Below are positions 34,908 to 47,816 of a stretch of 64,000 nucleotides of DNA, one piece after another. How positions within the stretch are numbered: the stretch's first letter is position 1; the number at the start of each line of letters is the position of its first letter. Below the pieces are notes generated by a model that did not search any database, was not told the origin of the DNA, and was given only the letters and a program-made list of their open reading frames with translations. The stretch is from positions 78,094,501-78,158,500 of the forward strand of contig CM074858.1 in the NCBI GenBank assembly GCA_037501455.1, in the 5' to 3' direction. Origin of the DNA: Lantana camara. Lineage: Eukaryota > Streptophyta > Magnoliopsida > Lamiales > Verbenaceae. The position numbers and the translations under genes were made by a program.

Positions 34908-35148
34908 TATTCAGAGATGTTGGATTCTCTTGAATCTAAGGGTTTGAGAAATGATGGATTTTCTCAAACTAGAATGTTTGGGAGATGTCGAAATCTATCA
35001 GACTTAGGTTGAGAGACAGGGTTCTCTCATTCTGTGTTTGAGAGACGGGGTTCTCTCAATTATGTGCAAGAGAGATGGGGTTCTCTCTCTTGTGTGTGCC
35101 GAGGGATGGGGCTCTCTCAATTTACATGCCGAGAGATGGGATTCTCTC
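34908..35148 (+). repeat. Stem-loop minisatellite of E, second part
   Basis: After N the array resumes with diverged units, then five regular ones at 35011, 35040, 35070, 35101 and 35131 (period ~30), each like GAGAGATGGGGTTCTCTC, with arms GAGAGA/TCTCTC. Confidence 0.85.
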
Positions 35149-35476
35149 TTGTTTGTTGCGGTTGTGTTACGCGTTGTCCTGACAACGGTCTGCAAGTGAC
35201 GAGTTTGCGACGCCATCGGAGTTGATTGCAGTGATAACTATTCGTCTCATGGGAATGGTCGAACAACTTGATGAAAGCAATGGTACAGTACTCAAATGGA
35301 TCCCAATGACAATGAGACATCGCGAGAAAGGTTCAGTAAAGACAATGAGAGTAAACTTCACAACGGAGGCTATGCTTTACGTAACTCTTCGAGAAAGGGT
35401 TAAGACACTATCAACTCGAAGCTTTTCTAGCTCTGGAGTGGAACCTGGGGACCAGGTTCTGTTAAGGGGGGAAGGG
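35149..35476 (+). other. 3' internal end and polypurine tract of element E
   Basis: The last ~330 bp carry a short frame ending with VEPGDQVLLRGEG, a phrase like those at the end of gypsy internal regions. AAGGGGGGAAGGG (35464-35476) directly before the LTR is the polypurine tract. Confidence 0.7.
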
Positions 35477-38400
35477 TGTAACACCCCGCATTTTCGGAGC
35501 AAGATACGATGTCCTTTTGGTGCGATCATAACTCTGCTTGCGCTTGAATTGCCTTAATCATGTCTTAATTGTTTAATTGACTCGATTACAATCGTATGAA
35601 ATTATATGGACTTAATTGAAATATGTGTTTAGTGCCGAATTGCTCTTTAATCTAAATTATGTGGGCTAATTTCAAATTAATAAAAGTTGGGGATTTATTT
35701 CTAAGTATGAGAAATTCAATTTGGGTTTAATTGGACACTACTTTAAATCTTGGGGGTACTTTTAGAATTTCCTAATCTTTAATTGGGCTTAATCAATCTT
35801 ATTGGAAACTGGAGCACCCAATCGCATCGCGTAAGTTCTTCAGGGACTTAATTGTAATTTTGGGAAAAGGGGTCTCCTTATACGCTGAAAACCCTAGCAC
35901 AACCCCATTTCATTCTTCTTCCCTTTCGGCTTTCAACAGAGCGCAGCAGCTTTCCTCTGGAAATCTTCGCTCCGCCGCGACTGACCCCTCCACCACCGCT
36001 AGCCATCATCGTCGGCCACCTTAGCTCGCCGACAACAACTCTTCCACGGAGACACCGCATCATCGCCGCCTCCTTCTTCCACCCTTCTTCTTCCCCTCCG
36101 TGAGAGATAGAGCAGCGGACGACGAATCTCACCCTCCGCCACCACAAGCGCCGGCAGCCACATCCAGCTGGCACAGATCCGACAATGACTTCACCTCCTC
36201 CTCCATCATCTCGCCACCGCGCATCAAGGCCAGCACTCCACCACTGCGAAGCCGCCGCACACCACCACTTCCGCCGGCGGCAGCCACGATCCTTCACTCC
36301 CTCTCGTTCTCCTATCTGTGTCTACCATAGGCAACAACTACCGGTCATCTTCTTCATTGGCCGCCGGCAACCCCTCTTCCTCTTGGATTTTGGCCAAGGA
36401 GAAGCATCAAACCATCTCTTTCTCCCTTTCTTGCCCATACTTGAGAAAAGGGTGAAGATCCTCCACCTTCACCGATTTAGCACCGCCACCATCATTTCAA
36501 CCGACCAAGAACTCCTACCACCGCTGTCGGAGTTCAGATCCCAATCCACGGCGATCCCTCTCTCGGATCTCTCTCTCCCTCTCAGCGACAACCAAGCCGG
36601 CAACCCTCATTCATCATTTCTCAAGTTCAGATTCGGCAACTGCAACTGGTAGTCAAGATCCCCTCTTATCTCTATTTCTCATATTTTATTTAAGAGTAAT
36701 TCTTGTATCTTGTAATTGGAATTGTAATTGTTGTTCCATTGGATTTTCGAGTTAGTGCAGAATTTTGGTTTTGGTAATTTTTCATAATTCATGATGGTTT
36801 TTTTGGGTAGCTGAAACTAGGTATTTTATAACAAAGAAATTGAATCAATGAATGATAAATAATTCAATTGGGACGATATATTATTACTGATAAGTTGTAG
36901 ACAAGTAAATTATGTATGTTCCTTATTTGGTTGGTGGATTGAATAAAGTTTGAACACTAAATGACTCGGTATGTATGAGATTGTGATTTAGTGTATTGCA
37001 AACTTTTCCTATTTGTACTGTAATGGAGGTTGTATGTAGCTAATGAGTTTTGAAAACATGAATCATTTACTAAATTCCTACCAAGGATTTGATCTAAGTG
37101 CCCACTTACGTGATATGTTGTAATTGAATTGATTTTGTTAGTCAATTAGATTATAGGTGTTGGAATTCTTGAATTTTGCCAAGATATAATTGTATTATGT
37201 TATAAAGGGAAACCAGGATAAATATATTTATAAACTGCGTATTTGCTGAGTTGGTATAATTGAATTGGGATGTCGACACGTTTAATGTGACACTATTGGC
37301 TCTTGGATTCCTGTTACTGATGAAATTATCATGGAATTACATGATTAATTAGTAAACTTGATCAAGCTAGTGTACTAAATGGTAACTGAATGAACTAGCA
37401 TACTCCTAAGTATTTTATTATAATGATCAAAGTGTTGGTGGAAATAAAATTGTTATGAGACAATTTGGGTGTTTATATATACTATGCATGGCTATTCGTG
37501 TAATTCTTAAATTGTGGATTTGGTATTTTATAATTGTGTGTTTAAATGGATTCATGTTCATACAATGTTTAACTCTGAGTATTTGAGATTGTGGATGTGG
37601 TGATGTGATCTATTATTATTGAATAGTGTTCACGAATCACGTATGTGCTTGAAATTGTGAGCCTATCTGCAATATGACATATTAATTGTGCATATGAACA
37701 CGATCACGCATCACATCATCTTAAGTATCAAGAATTGTGGTTTCGGCACGAACATATATCATCTCATAATCAATGACGTGCGTCTATGTGGTTCATGTCT
37801 GAGTCGTGTCTCATAAATACTTTGTGTTTCTTTTCTGTCAGTGATCTCCAGGGTGGAGACAATCTGATCGAGTATGCAACCGCCTTGTCAGTTCTTGTAT
37901 CGCGTCGTCTCTCAGGTGAGGTTTAGGATTTTCTATAGTTATGCGACCTATAGCCTTTATATGCTGATTTCTATCCTTGCATACGAGTATAGCTTACTAT
38001 AGATATGTATGTGTTGGATATGATATGTTTATGACCTTATGCGTGCATTCTGCGTGGGCGTGTGCCTTCGGGCTATATTCCTGCAGCGTGGGAGTGTACG
38101 TGCATGTGTCCTGCGTGGGCTGGTACCTTCAGGCTATAACCCTGCAGCTAGGAATATTTATAAAAACCAGTTTTTAGGCATATGTAAGCTATTTTGGAAA
38201 ACCAGTTGTGTTCTAATTCTCTAGCGAGACTGCCATGAAAGATTGGCATATGTTCTGTTCTGTTCGATTCCGTTGTGGATCCAAGGAGCAATGGGATAGA
38301 CAACCCTGGAACGGTATAGGACCATCAGGGATCAGTCTTTGTGTAGTTCCATTTGAGATATCTTCACGCGACCCGTGCTGTAGGGAAGGTGTGGTATCTT

Positions 38401-39320
38401 GAGCCTTCGGCTAAGGCCGGGGAGGACTCTTGTGGGTTCGCTACCCCTTGAGGGTTTGTCTGTTTTGGATGGTCTGGGGACGGTACATCTCCTCCATCAT
38501 TGGTGTGGGGTTTGATTTGATTCTGTATTTATGTTTTGATCTGTTCTGAGGAGTCAAGGTTGGAAGCTCGTACTCGTCGAGCATGTGTTTTGTTATATCT
38601 AGAAATTATGAATCGGGATAGAGTCTTTCTGAAAATGGTTTCTAAACTTACATCTATATATATTTTGGGTTGTTTTGAAATGTTCTGGTATGCAACACCT
38701 ATCCCCTGTTCATGAATCTATCCTTTTGATATGTGTTGTGCTCAATATATGTATATTGTGGGTGTGAGTTAGCCCCCTCACTTAGTCCGTTGACTGACCC
38801 CTCGTTTTATCTTTTAGTTTGCAGGTTTCCTTTTTGCTTGAGCTAGGCGGAAGTGAGTCTTCTGAGTCATACTTGTCAATCTGGTTGGTGTTAGGATGCA
38901 TTTGTCGCACACTATATTTATGTTATGTATTTATGTTTCACACTTAAAGGTTATGTTTATGTTCTACTTAGACTTAAACCCGTGTGGAGTTAGTAAGCTA
39001 GTACTTGGATGTTACTAGTTATTGATGATACTTATGCTGATTATTATATTGGAATATGTATGTTGATATTCGGGACTAGGTATCTATGCTAGTTGAACCC
39101 GTCACCTGTTCTGCATGTTGTTTTAATTACTTCCACTATCTTTTGATGATTGTTTTAAATTGCTTCCGCGCTCTGAGTTTGTTGAGTTAGTTCCGCCTAG
39201 CCTAGTGTGTGAGTTGGTCTCCCATTCGCTATGATTCGGATTCGGGCATGGACTTTCTATTTCATGACCGGGTCTGGGTCCTAGTGCGGGGATGTGGTAT
39301 CCTCCATCTGGGGTGCTACA
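35477..39320 (+). repeat. 3' LTR of element E (3844 bp)
   Basis: Aligns with 24515-28376 end to end, with scattered substitutions and a short deletion near 36232. The box near its end is CCATTCGC (39222-39229), one change from CCGTTCGC. No gene. Confidence 0.92.
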
Positions 39321-40297
39321 TGTTAAAGGGAACAAGTGCTCGATTAGAAAGGAACAACAATGAGTTTAATTGGAAAATTTTTGTGAGGGAATTTCGTGAT
39401 AAGTACATACCTCCTAGTTCTCAGGAGAGAAGATTGCAAGCATTTTTGGACATCAAACAAGGGAACCGGACCATTGAAGATTACATACTCGTGTTTGAGA
39501 GGCTTGCTCCTTATGCCTCTCACATTACGGCTGATGATGCTTTGAAGGCCCAAAATTTCGTACACGGGTTAAGAGAAGATATCCAGTGGGGCTTGCAAGA
39601 TTCTACGGTGGAAACATGGGCTAAGGCTACAAAGAAAGCCAATAAATTTGAGGCCCAAAGACAAAGATTGGAGCCCCAAACCTTCCACCCAGGGCAAGAG
39701 TTCGAATCAAGTTCAAGTTTTGGAAAGAGGCCCATACTTCAAGAGGAGCCTCAAATCTTCGACCCTAAAGAACTCCTCAACGCTATCAAGAAGCCCCAAC
39801 TTCTGATTCCGAATCCGATACCTGGTCCACCAGCAGCTATTCGATGCTCCTATTGTAAGAGACCAAATCATACGGGAGAAATTTGTAGGAAGAAATTGAG
39901 AGCTTGCTTTGGATGTGGAGAGAAGGGACATCAGGTGAGATTTTGCCCTACAAATCCGAATCCAAGACCCTTGAATAAGATGGCTCCAAGATCCCTAGAA
40001 CAAGCTCAAGCGAATGCAATGGAGGTTGATGACGAAGTAAATGCTGAGGTTGAGGTCAAGGCTAATGCCATCGTCATGGTGCAAGGTACTATAAACATTC
40101 ATGGCATCTCATCTCATGCATTGTTTAATTTTGGGGGTAACCCACTTCTCTATTGTTACCTACTTGTCTCTTTTATGTGCGTGTCGATTACTTGCGTGTG
40201 GCTCTCTCTCTTTCTTATTACTTGGGCTTGTGATTGTTCCTGCTTCGTTGTCTCGAGGGACAACTTTGAGCATACGTGTGATCTAATTTTACGTTAA
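39321..40297 (+). pseudogene. gag C-terminal part and protease start of element H
   Basis: Continues gag of H after E: FVREFRDKYIPP, RRLQAFLDIKQGNRTIEDY, LREDIQWGLQDSTVETWAKA, a Gln/Glu/Phe-rich linker, then two CCHC zinc knuckles (CSYCKRPNHTGEIC and CFGCGEKGHQVRFC) near 39846-39950, all ligands present. Protease begins at VQGTINIHGISSHALF, where the catalytic Asp position is Asn (ALFNFG). A one-base shift there turns the rest into a hydrophobic frame ending at 40297. No RT follows. Confidence 0.85.
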
Positions 40298-40655
40298 GAC
40301 GAGGCTCGTGCTTTCTACCGAGTTTCCAATGTGCATCAACAACCGTGAGAAGGCGTGAGGTGTATCACCGAGCTCTTGAGTTAGCTTGAAATGAATCAAA
40401 CGGTGGGTGATGAATCTCAATTAGACCCTCTCATCGTGCGAGACAAATCGAGTTGCTCCTAACCGGAACCAAGTTCGTGAAGGCACCTTCCGTCGTGCTT
40501 TGAAGACATCAAACCCCTTGTGTTAGAAGACCATTCCGGGATAATCCTTGTCGGGACGTCATGAACCTCGAATATGGGATGAATGCGGGAAGTTGCTCTT
40601 GCTAGAAACTCGAGCGGAGAGGACCTGAGGACAGGTCTTTTTTAAGGGGGAGAGT
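40298..40655 (+). other. Tail and polypurine tract of element H
   Basis: About 350 bp without a recognisable domain, ending GAGGACCTGAGGACAGG and the polypurine tract AAGGGGGAGAG (40644-40654). The place where several kb of pol would normally be. Confidence 0.7.
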
Positions 40656-41487
40656 TAGTAACAATCCGATTCTTCGACCTTCCAGGTATGACGTCATGAG
40701 TGGGCTAAGTACGCATTTAATTAACTAAGTATGCAATTATATGATTTATTTGAATATTTGAATAATTGTAATATGTCGCATGTTTAAAATTTTAAACGTT
40801 TTTACCCTTTTTTTTAAACTCGTTTTTAATTCGTTTAACTCCGTTTTGAATTTCGGTTTTTATGATAACTTGTTATACTGAATTATATGATTTATAAATG
40901 TGTTTATATGCTCATTTCTTGTTTTGGAGTTTGTTTGATATGGTTTTAAAACCATTTTACTTGTTAAGGGACTCGAGGGCCTAACTCGTTTTAGCGCGCC
41001 TTGGGTTCAGGAAGGCGTAACTTGAGCTCAGGAATTCGGATTGGAATTCCATAAGTGGCGCTGGACTCGCAATGAAATTTGGGAGCTAAAGAACCCTTGT
41101 ATTTTTCTAAGCCCATTTAAACCTTCGAAACTTGTTTGAACCGCGAGCCTTGCTTATAATTGCCACCTTTTACGGTTTTACCCATAACTCTCTCTTTTCT
41201 TCACGAAATGACTTGATTTTTGGACCCAATTAACCCTAACTTAATGCTCTATCCAACCCCCTCACTTCAAATTTAAGCCAAGAAAAGGGGAAAAACCGAG
41301 GCAAGAGAGAAAGAAGATAGAAGACCTGCCACTATTCACGTAAGGGCGATTTTGAGCTCGTTCGACCTCCATTCTTCATCAAATTTGAGAGGTAAGAACA
41401 TTTTTGGATTATCCACAACATGTTGCATCTTTCAATCCTAGATTTTTTGAATTTGATCCTCAATTGAGCATGATATAAATGTGAATG

Positions 41488-44458
41488 TGTGACACCCCGA
41501 TTTTTTTAAAAATCGGAAGCAGGTAATAATAATTTAAGAAAAAAAAAATATAATAATAATAATAATAATAAAATAAAAATAAAAATAAAATTGATGTTAT
41601 GCATATTAGGAAACATTTATTTCATGCATTCATAATACGTGTTATTTAAATGAAAATTTTAATTTTGGATTGTATGTGTTTTATTTATTTAATTTCGAAT
41701 ATTCTCATAATTTTATTATTTGATTTATTACTTCCTACGTGCATTTGATTATATTCCATGAATTTTATTTTTAACTATGTGATATAATGTGTTTATTTTA
41801 CATAATGGTAATTAGAATATTCCTAACCATTGATTTCTTAGATTAATGTAAGGTTAGGATTTAATCTTAGTTTATATATATATATTTTTTTTATTTAAAG
41901 GAAGTCACTAGAAAAGCTTTTTCCTACTAAACCCCAACCATTGGATCTCTCTTACAAATGGAAGGCTTAGATTAAATTTTATTAAACAATTAATCTCCAC
42001 CTTCCAAGTTTTAAAACAAATGGAGAGTGTAGATTTAAAGTTAAAAATGTAATCATTACCCAACATCTTGTAAAACAAATGTATGGCTAGGATTTAACCA
42101 AAGAAAATTCTTATCTCTTCTATTCCAATTGTTGGGGGCTAATAGCATAAACCCATTTCCCTTTTCTTACTGCACGAACCAGAGAGGGAGAGAGATTGAG
42201 AGTTTTGGAAATAACAAAAACAACAATTTCACTTTGGCTTGAGGAAAAATCTTAGGAACACATACAAGAATCACTACTACAAGGTAAATATTTTCCATGG
42301 GTCATAAATTGATTTTAGTGAATTTTATATGTATTAAATGTTTGAAATTTGTGCAAATAGAAAATTTTGTGATTTTAATTTCTTGTGCAAAATAATGGAT
42401 GGGTATAACCTTATTAGCCTCTAGTTAGTTTAATATCTCCACTATGAGTAAATTTTCTTATTTTCCTAAAATTTATGAAAACCTAGTTTTATTAATATGA
42501 GATTATGTGAAATTTTATTACAAGTCTTGATATGTGTTGGTGCAAATTTAGGGATTTCAAGTTTAGAGGTCTAAATATGGCGATTTGCTAAGTTTGGAAA
42601 TTTTCTCCCAAATTAACAAAATCCACGTGATGACTTGATGTGGGCCTTTAGTTGAAGGTGTAATTAGATTTATATTATTTTAAAATAATAATAAATAAGT
42701 TATATGTGATAGGATATGGCTGAGACACGGAAACTATTTGATATGCATGGATATTGATTTTATGGAATTGCCAACTGACATGTTGAAGGTTAATTGTAAA
42801 TGAGAATTATGTAGTGCTCATCTATCAGCCATTAATTGATGATTTGTAATACTTTGGAGAATAAATTTAATAATTTTAAATATGTGTACAAAGGACAATT
42901 CGTGATTAGTTTGTTTATAACTTTGGAAATTGGAATTGATTTTAAGCTTTAATGATCATCATTCACGCGGAGCCACTTTTATCAAAATGTTTGTTAATTG
43001 TTATTACAATTCTTATGTTATATGATCTTACCGTATAATCATGCACCAGTTAGTTTGGTTCATAACAGTTATCATTTATTTGAATGTATTTAAATGGTTA
43101 ATGAATTACTTGAATCTAAATGATACTTTGTGCTTATCCTTGACTTAAATGAAAACTTGAGCTATCTTAGAGTTATGTGTATCGGGTAGATATCATAAGT
43201 CGGGTTATACTAGGATTGAGAGTTGTTCGAAACTTACCCTATTTACTTTCATTCAGGTTTTCCGAGATCAAGATCACAAGTTGGTGAGGAAATTTTAAAA
43301 TTATTTTATTTTAGTTTCTTTTCAATATATAATTATAATATTATTAAATATTATAAAATATAAGCCTTCATAAGACCTTCATTTCCTTATTTGTTTTCTC
43401 TCATCCATAATAATATATTCTGATTAGATATTTATTCAATACTTGCTCTTACTTTAAATCAAATGATTTTACATACAAATGATCTTAATATCTATATGTA
43501 TTGCATTACGAAAATGAAATTGGTTTTTCCCAAAATGATAAGTCTTCCAAAATTTTATCATACGAGCTAATCATTAAGTTTCAGTTACTATTACTCTTGG
43601 GGACGCCTAAGAGAAGTTCGGGCCCAGGGTAATGCTTTTGACAGACCGATCGGGCGGTTCGGGCCGTCGATCGTGTGTGTCCAAAACAATCCCAATTCAG
43701 TTGTAGCTTGGCGTGATGTGTGTCTGGAGATAGAACACGGAAGTCAAGTTATTTAGGTGTCTCACGGGCACGTGGGATCCTATCAGTCAGGTCGAGGGCA
43801 CTCGACAACGGTGTTCAGGATTTTATGATTCTTGATTTTTTTGGTGTTAGGGTGGCATTTGCATACAGCTCGTATCAATCATTCACATATCATGATATTC
43901 TTATTTGTCTTGACTTACATCTATTAATTTGAAATTCCGACTACCTCACTAAGTCTCTTTTGGACTTATTCCTTTCTTTTAATCCTCATTTCAGATCTTA
44001 CTCAGCCAAGGGAGATAATAGGTGAGGAGAGCGAAGGGTAGCTTGGGATTCATGCTCCTATGTGCTTTGTTGGCTTCTTTTGTCAGTTTATCGTACTATA
44101 TCTATGACTAGAATGTTATCTACTCTTTTGGCTTGACACTACGAACACCTTATCTGAGCAGGTTGTGTTGTGACTAGTTATATAAATAGTTGTATGTAAA
44201 TTATGTTAGCTTTTGCCGTATCCTAGTTGAACCCTTGTAGTATATTATGTTATTTTGGTGATGAATACAGATGTATGTATGACTTTTGTTTGTAATTATG
44301 GTAACATTTTAGGTTTTGTACTACTTTGTCTTTTATTTAGTCAAACGCTTAGCGGTCAAACTAGGGGAAGTTTCTAGCTAACTCTAGTGAGATCGGGCGG
44401 GCATCGTCTCTTCCGGCCCTTTCCCATGGCCTACGGAGGGGCGTCGCAGAATGGTAAG
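41488..44458 (+). mobile_element. Solo LTR I (2971 bp), plus
   Basis: Starts TGTGACACCCCG, ends GGGGCGTCGCA, with perfect flanking duplications GAATG at 41483-41487 and 44459-44463. Its start has a 9-bp inverted repeat CCGATTTTT/AAAAATCGG. A TAA/TAAA-rich run follows (41528-41590). No internal region, so a solo LTR; the family differs from the others here and lacks the GCGAACGG box. Confidence 0.93.
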
Positions 44459-44656
44459 GGTTTAATGAACTTTTGATGAATTCTTGCTCATTCTTTCCTC
44501 ATTTCTTGAATCTTGAAGTGTTATGTGATCCTTGTTGCATCCTTAAACTTGTTATAAGCATGAATTTGATTTATATGTTGTGTATGGAGAACCAACATGG
44601 ATGAACTTGAGAATTTTTGAAGCTTTGTGACTGATTTCCTTCCTTCACTCTAGCAG

Positions 44657-47538
44657 TGTAGCGCCCGAGCGTGAGTCACCACATCCCCCGCACCGAGACC
44701 CGACCCGTATATGAAATGGGAAATCCATACACGTGCCAAATCACGGCGAACGGGGACACAACACACACGCTAAGCTAGGCGGGAGCTAACCCTTAAACCA
44801 AGCATAACCAAAACATAATTAAATCAGAGTGACCATAACAATAGCGGAAGCAATTCAACATAAGTACTTATAGGTACCAACACATAGCAATACATATCGT
44901 ATTTACATATAGGTACCAACACTTACAACCTGTACAAAAGCCATCACGGCACAAAATAACATAATATACGCTCCATACATAATCATAATACAAGAGTAAT
45001 AAGAACAAGTAGATATGAGTGTAAAAGGAAATGCTAGACACTAAGGCAAGACTTAGACGACTCGTATTCCCGCCTAGCACCTCCAAACCTGCACAAAACA
45101 ACTGAAAACAAACCGGGTTCAGTCTAAAAGAGATTGGTGGGTATAAAAAAAAAGGGGCATAATATATAATACAACGGAATTTAAACATATACATGCAAGC
45201 CCTAATTCCATTCGAAGTTTGATAAGAATTTCCCAAGCGAGCAAAACAAAGAAAACATCAATGGAATTACGACTATCATATTCATTCACAAATAATTATA
45301 GGGTTTCATGGCCCGGCGAGTGGGCGTGCATTATCTCCAACCATCACCTCGTGTAATCATATTCATAATTCATTTATTTTCATGCATAATAATCTTATGT
45401 GCACATTCATACGATTCATAATCATACATATACACCTTCATCCTCCGGTGGTGGACGGGTTTGCAAGGCCCGACCACCTCATACATTGACCCAGGGGGGT
45501 ACATGAATCCCCCAAGGGCGCTCAGCTACCATTCCACGCTAATCTCCTAGCGAGTTCAGGTCTCTGTTAAATGGTTGGGACTAGCACATGGGATCACCGT
45601 CGGCCCTTGCCTCCTCGGATAGCCACATGTGCTAGGTCCCGGGCCCGTGCATCATTAACAATCATGTCTCGCCAAAACATAAGGTAGGATTCATAAAAGA
45701 AAGGCTTACGTTTGAAATCATTTACTCGAGAAAAGACTCTATATACGTATATTATACATTTTGTTTAAAACTTTTCACATTGGGTTTATATAGGGTCATT
45801 TTAGCTAGTAGAAGAGAAACCCACCTTGAAGCGGCAAAAGGATAAGAGTAGAGCCTCAAACGACGCCCTCGTTTCCAACTAGACCCAAATCTATGCAAAA
45901 GAGGTAGTGTGAGACTCAAAATGACCATATACGACGCACGGCAATGCAATGTGGATGATATGAGATGCATAAGAAAATGTTCTCAAGTCATGGAAGTATT
46001 CTTATGCACAATTAACACAATAAAGTCACATAAACGTTCAAAATCATTCAGTGCATTCAATAAGTGGAAGTACCAAGTTCATTCGTTCATAAATCATAAC
46101 AAAACAAACCATAAACTTGATACATTAATCATAACACATAATAATACATATTAACATAGCATGGAAGTCATGAAAGAGGTGGAGGAAGATCAAACAAGCG
46201 GAGAAAAAGAAGAAAACGGAACCGGAGTGAAAAAAAAAACGCAGGACAAAATCCACCCCCATGGATTCTGTCCAGCCTACTGACTCAAATCCACCCCCGT
46301 GGATTTGGGTCAGTAGCCAAAAAAAACACACAAACTTGGAAAAAAACGAAATGAAAGCCATAAATCACCAAGCCAACACAAAACTCAACCTAAAAGCACA
46401 CTAAATCAGGTCATTTACTCATGTATTCAAGCTATAACACATTAGACAACAAGAAGTTCAAGAAAAAAAACATCAAGAGATCATCAACCAATTCATATCT
46501 TCCAAAACCTTCAAGTTCATAATGGAACATATTAAATCCCTCAACCACCATGCAATATAAGTCCACAAAATCGTAAATGCATGTCTTAGGATCATATATA
46601 ACTCAAGAAACTCAAAGAAATTCTAAGGAAGCATGCTAGAATCATAATTTTACATGAAACCCTTACTATTTAATCATTTCCTCCAAACTTGATCAAATCA
46701 TGGTGCAAACATGCAAACTTGGACTTAAAAGAACCACAAGGAGATGTACATATCAAAAATGGAGTTACCTTTAAGAAATGGTGAGGAATGGATGAGAGAT
46801 GAGCTCAATTTCTCTCTTGGTGAATAGTGGTCTCTTTCTTCTCTTCCCTTTATTCTTTTTCTTCTTATTTGGCTGAAAATTTGCGTTGTGGGAAGGGAAT
46901 GGCTCGGTATGGGGGGGTTGAGAGAGGGTAGTGGGGTGGTTGGCAAGTGGGTAGGGTCAAAGGGTAGGTCTTAGGTACGTTAAGTAGGTCCGTAGCTTGT
47001 GTGGAGTTATAATTGGTCATTTTGAACGTAACGTGCTCGTTTCGGTTGAATTTTAGGAATCCAAATGATCTTAAAAAGGTATGAGGTTTGTCCCATTGCA
47101 TCCGACGTCGATACGGATCCAACGAAGGTGACGAAACTCGATTCCGAGTTCCCGAGCTCAAGTTACAACACTCGGAACACAAGGTACGCTAAATGCCCTT
47201 TAGTTCCCTTTTCGGTTCCGATCACACAAACGAACACAAAACTCAAACAAACAAGAACAAAATCAATCAACGAGCATATAAACATGAACATAGAACACTT
47301 ATATCAATCATACCAAATTTTTACGAAAAACGGAGATCAAATCAAGCTCAAACAAGGTCACGTAAACAAATGCATTCAAACTCGAGTAAAATTCAATGAA
47401 TAAGAATTCAATTTAAATATCAACTAAGTATATAAAATATGAAATTAATGAAGTAATTATGAAAATAAAACAAGTAATTTGCGCAAATTGGTAAAAACAT
47501 ACGTCGTACATGTTTGACCGAAAAGTCGGGGCGTTACA
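44657..47538 (-). mobile_element. Solo LTR J (2882 bp), minus
   Basis: On the plus strand it runs TGTAGCGCCCGAG...GGGGCGTTACA with perfect duplications AGCAG at 44652-44656 and 47539-47543. It has GCGAACGG at 44746-44753, 89 bp from its end, and two adjacent hairpins at 46244-46316. The short reading frames inside have no recognisable domain. Confidence 0.93.
46244..46316. repeat. Two adjacent hairpins in solo LTR J
   Basis: 46277-46294 (CTACTGACTCAAATCCAC) pairs with 46299-46316 with one mismatch around a CCCC loop. 46244-46256 pairs with 46261-46273 with two mismatches, again around CCCC. Both share the AATCCAC-CCCC-(G/A)TGGATT centre. Confidence 0.8.
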
Positions 47539-47682
47539 AGCAGTGTGTTTGTGCTGAGTGTGTTGGAGTTCTAGCTGAATTTTTGTGTTTATTTTATTGC
47601 CTTGGTTGCTCCCTTTCGTGCTTGGTTACTGCTACTGCTTTGGAAAAGAGAAACAGGGCTACTGCTCTGTCTTGTTTGTGCT

Positions 47683-47816
47683 GGAACGCGACATCGCGTC
47701 CGTGACTGCACCAATGGTTTTCTTGGTCGCAGCCCCGGTGCTGTTTGGGTGGTGTTTCGATCTGCTGGTAGCGGCTGCGACCATTTTGTGCTGCATTTGG
47801 GTCGCGGCCGCTACCC
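47683..47816. repeat. GC-rich dyad cluster in the 3' LTR of H
   Basis: GGAACGCGACATCGCGTCC (47683-47701) is nearly self-complementary. TGGTCGCAGCC (47724-47734) is the exact inverse of GGCTGCGACCA (47773-47783). GGGTCGCGGCCGCTACCC (47799-47816) is a palindrome except at one symmetric pair, centred on CGGCCG. Confidence 0.75.

Larger units (their letters stand above)
24515..39320 (+). mobile_element. Element E: LARD-like gypsy derivative with ~3.85 kb LTRs
   Basis: Two long LTRs (24515-28376, 35477-39320) with TGTAACA...GGTGCTACA ends surround ~2.4 kb of own internal DNA once D and N are removed. Flanks GGTTA (24510-24514) and TGTTA (39321-39325) match at four of five bases. It has a primer site, a polypurine tract and a faint gag/protease trace, but no pol. 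I counted 16 differences in the first ~370 bp of the LTR pair (about 4 %), so it is older than C. It sits inside gag of H. Confidence 0.88.
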
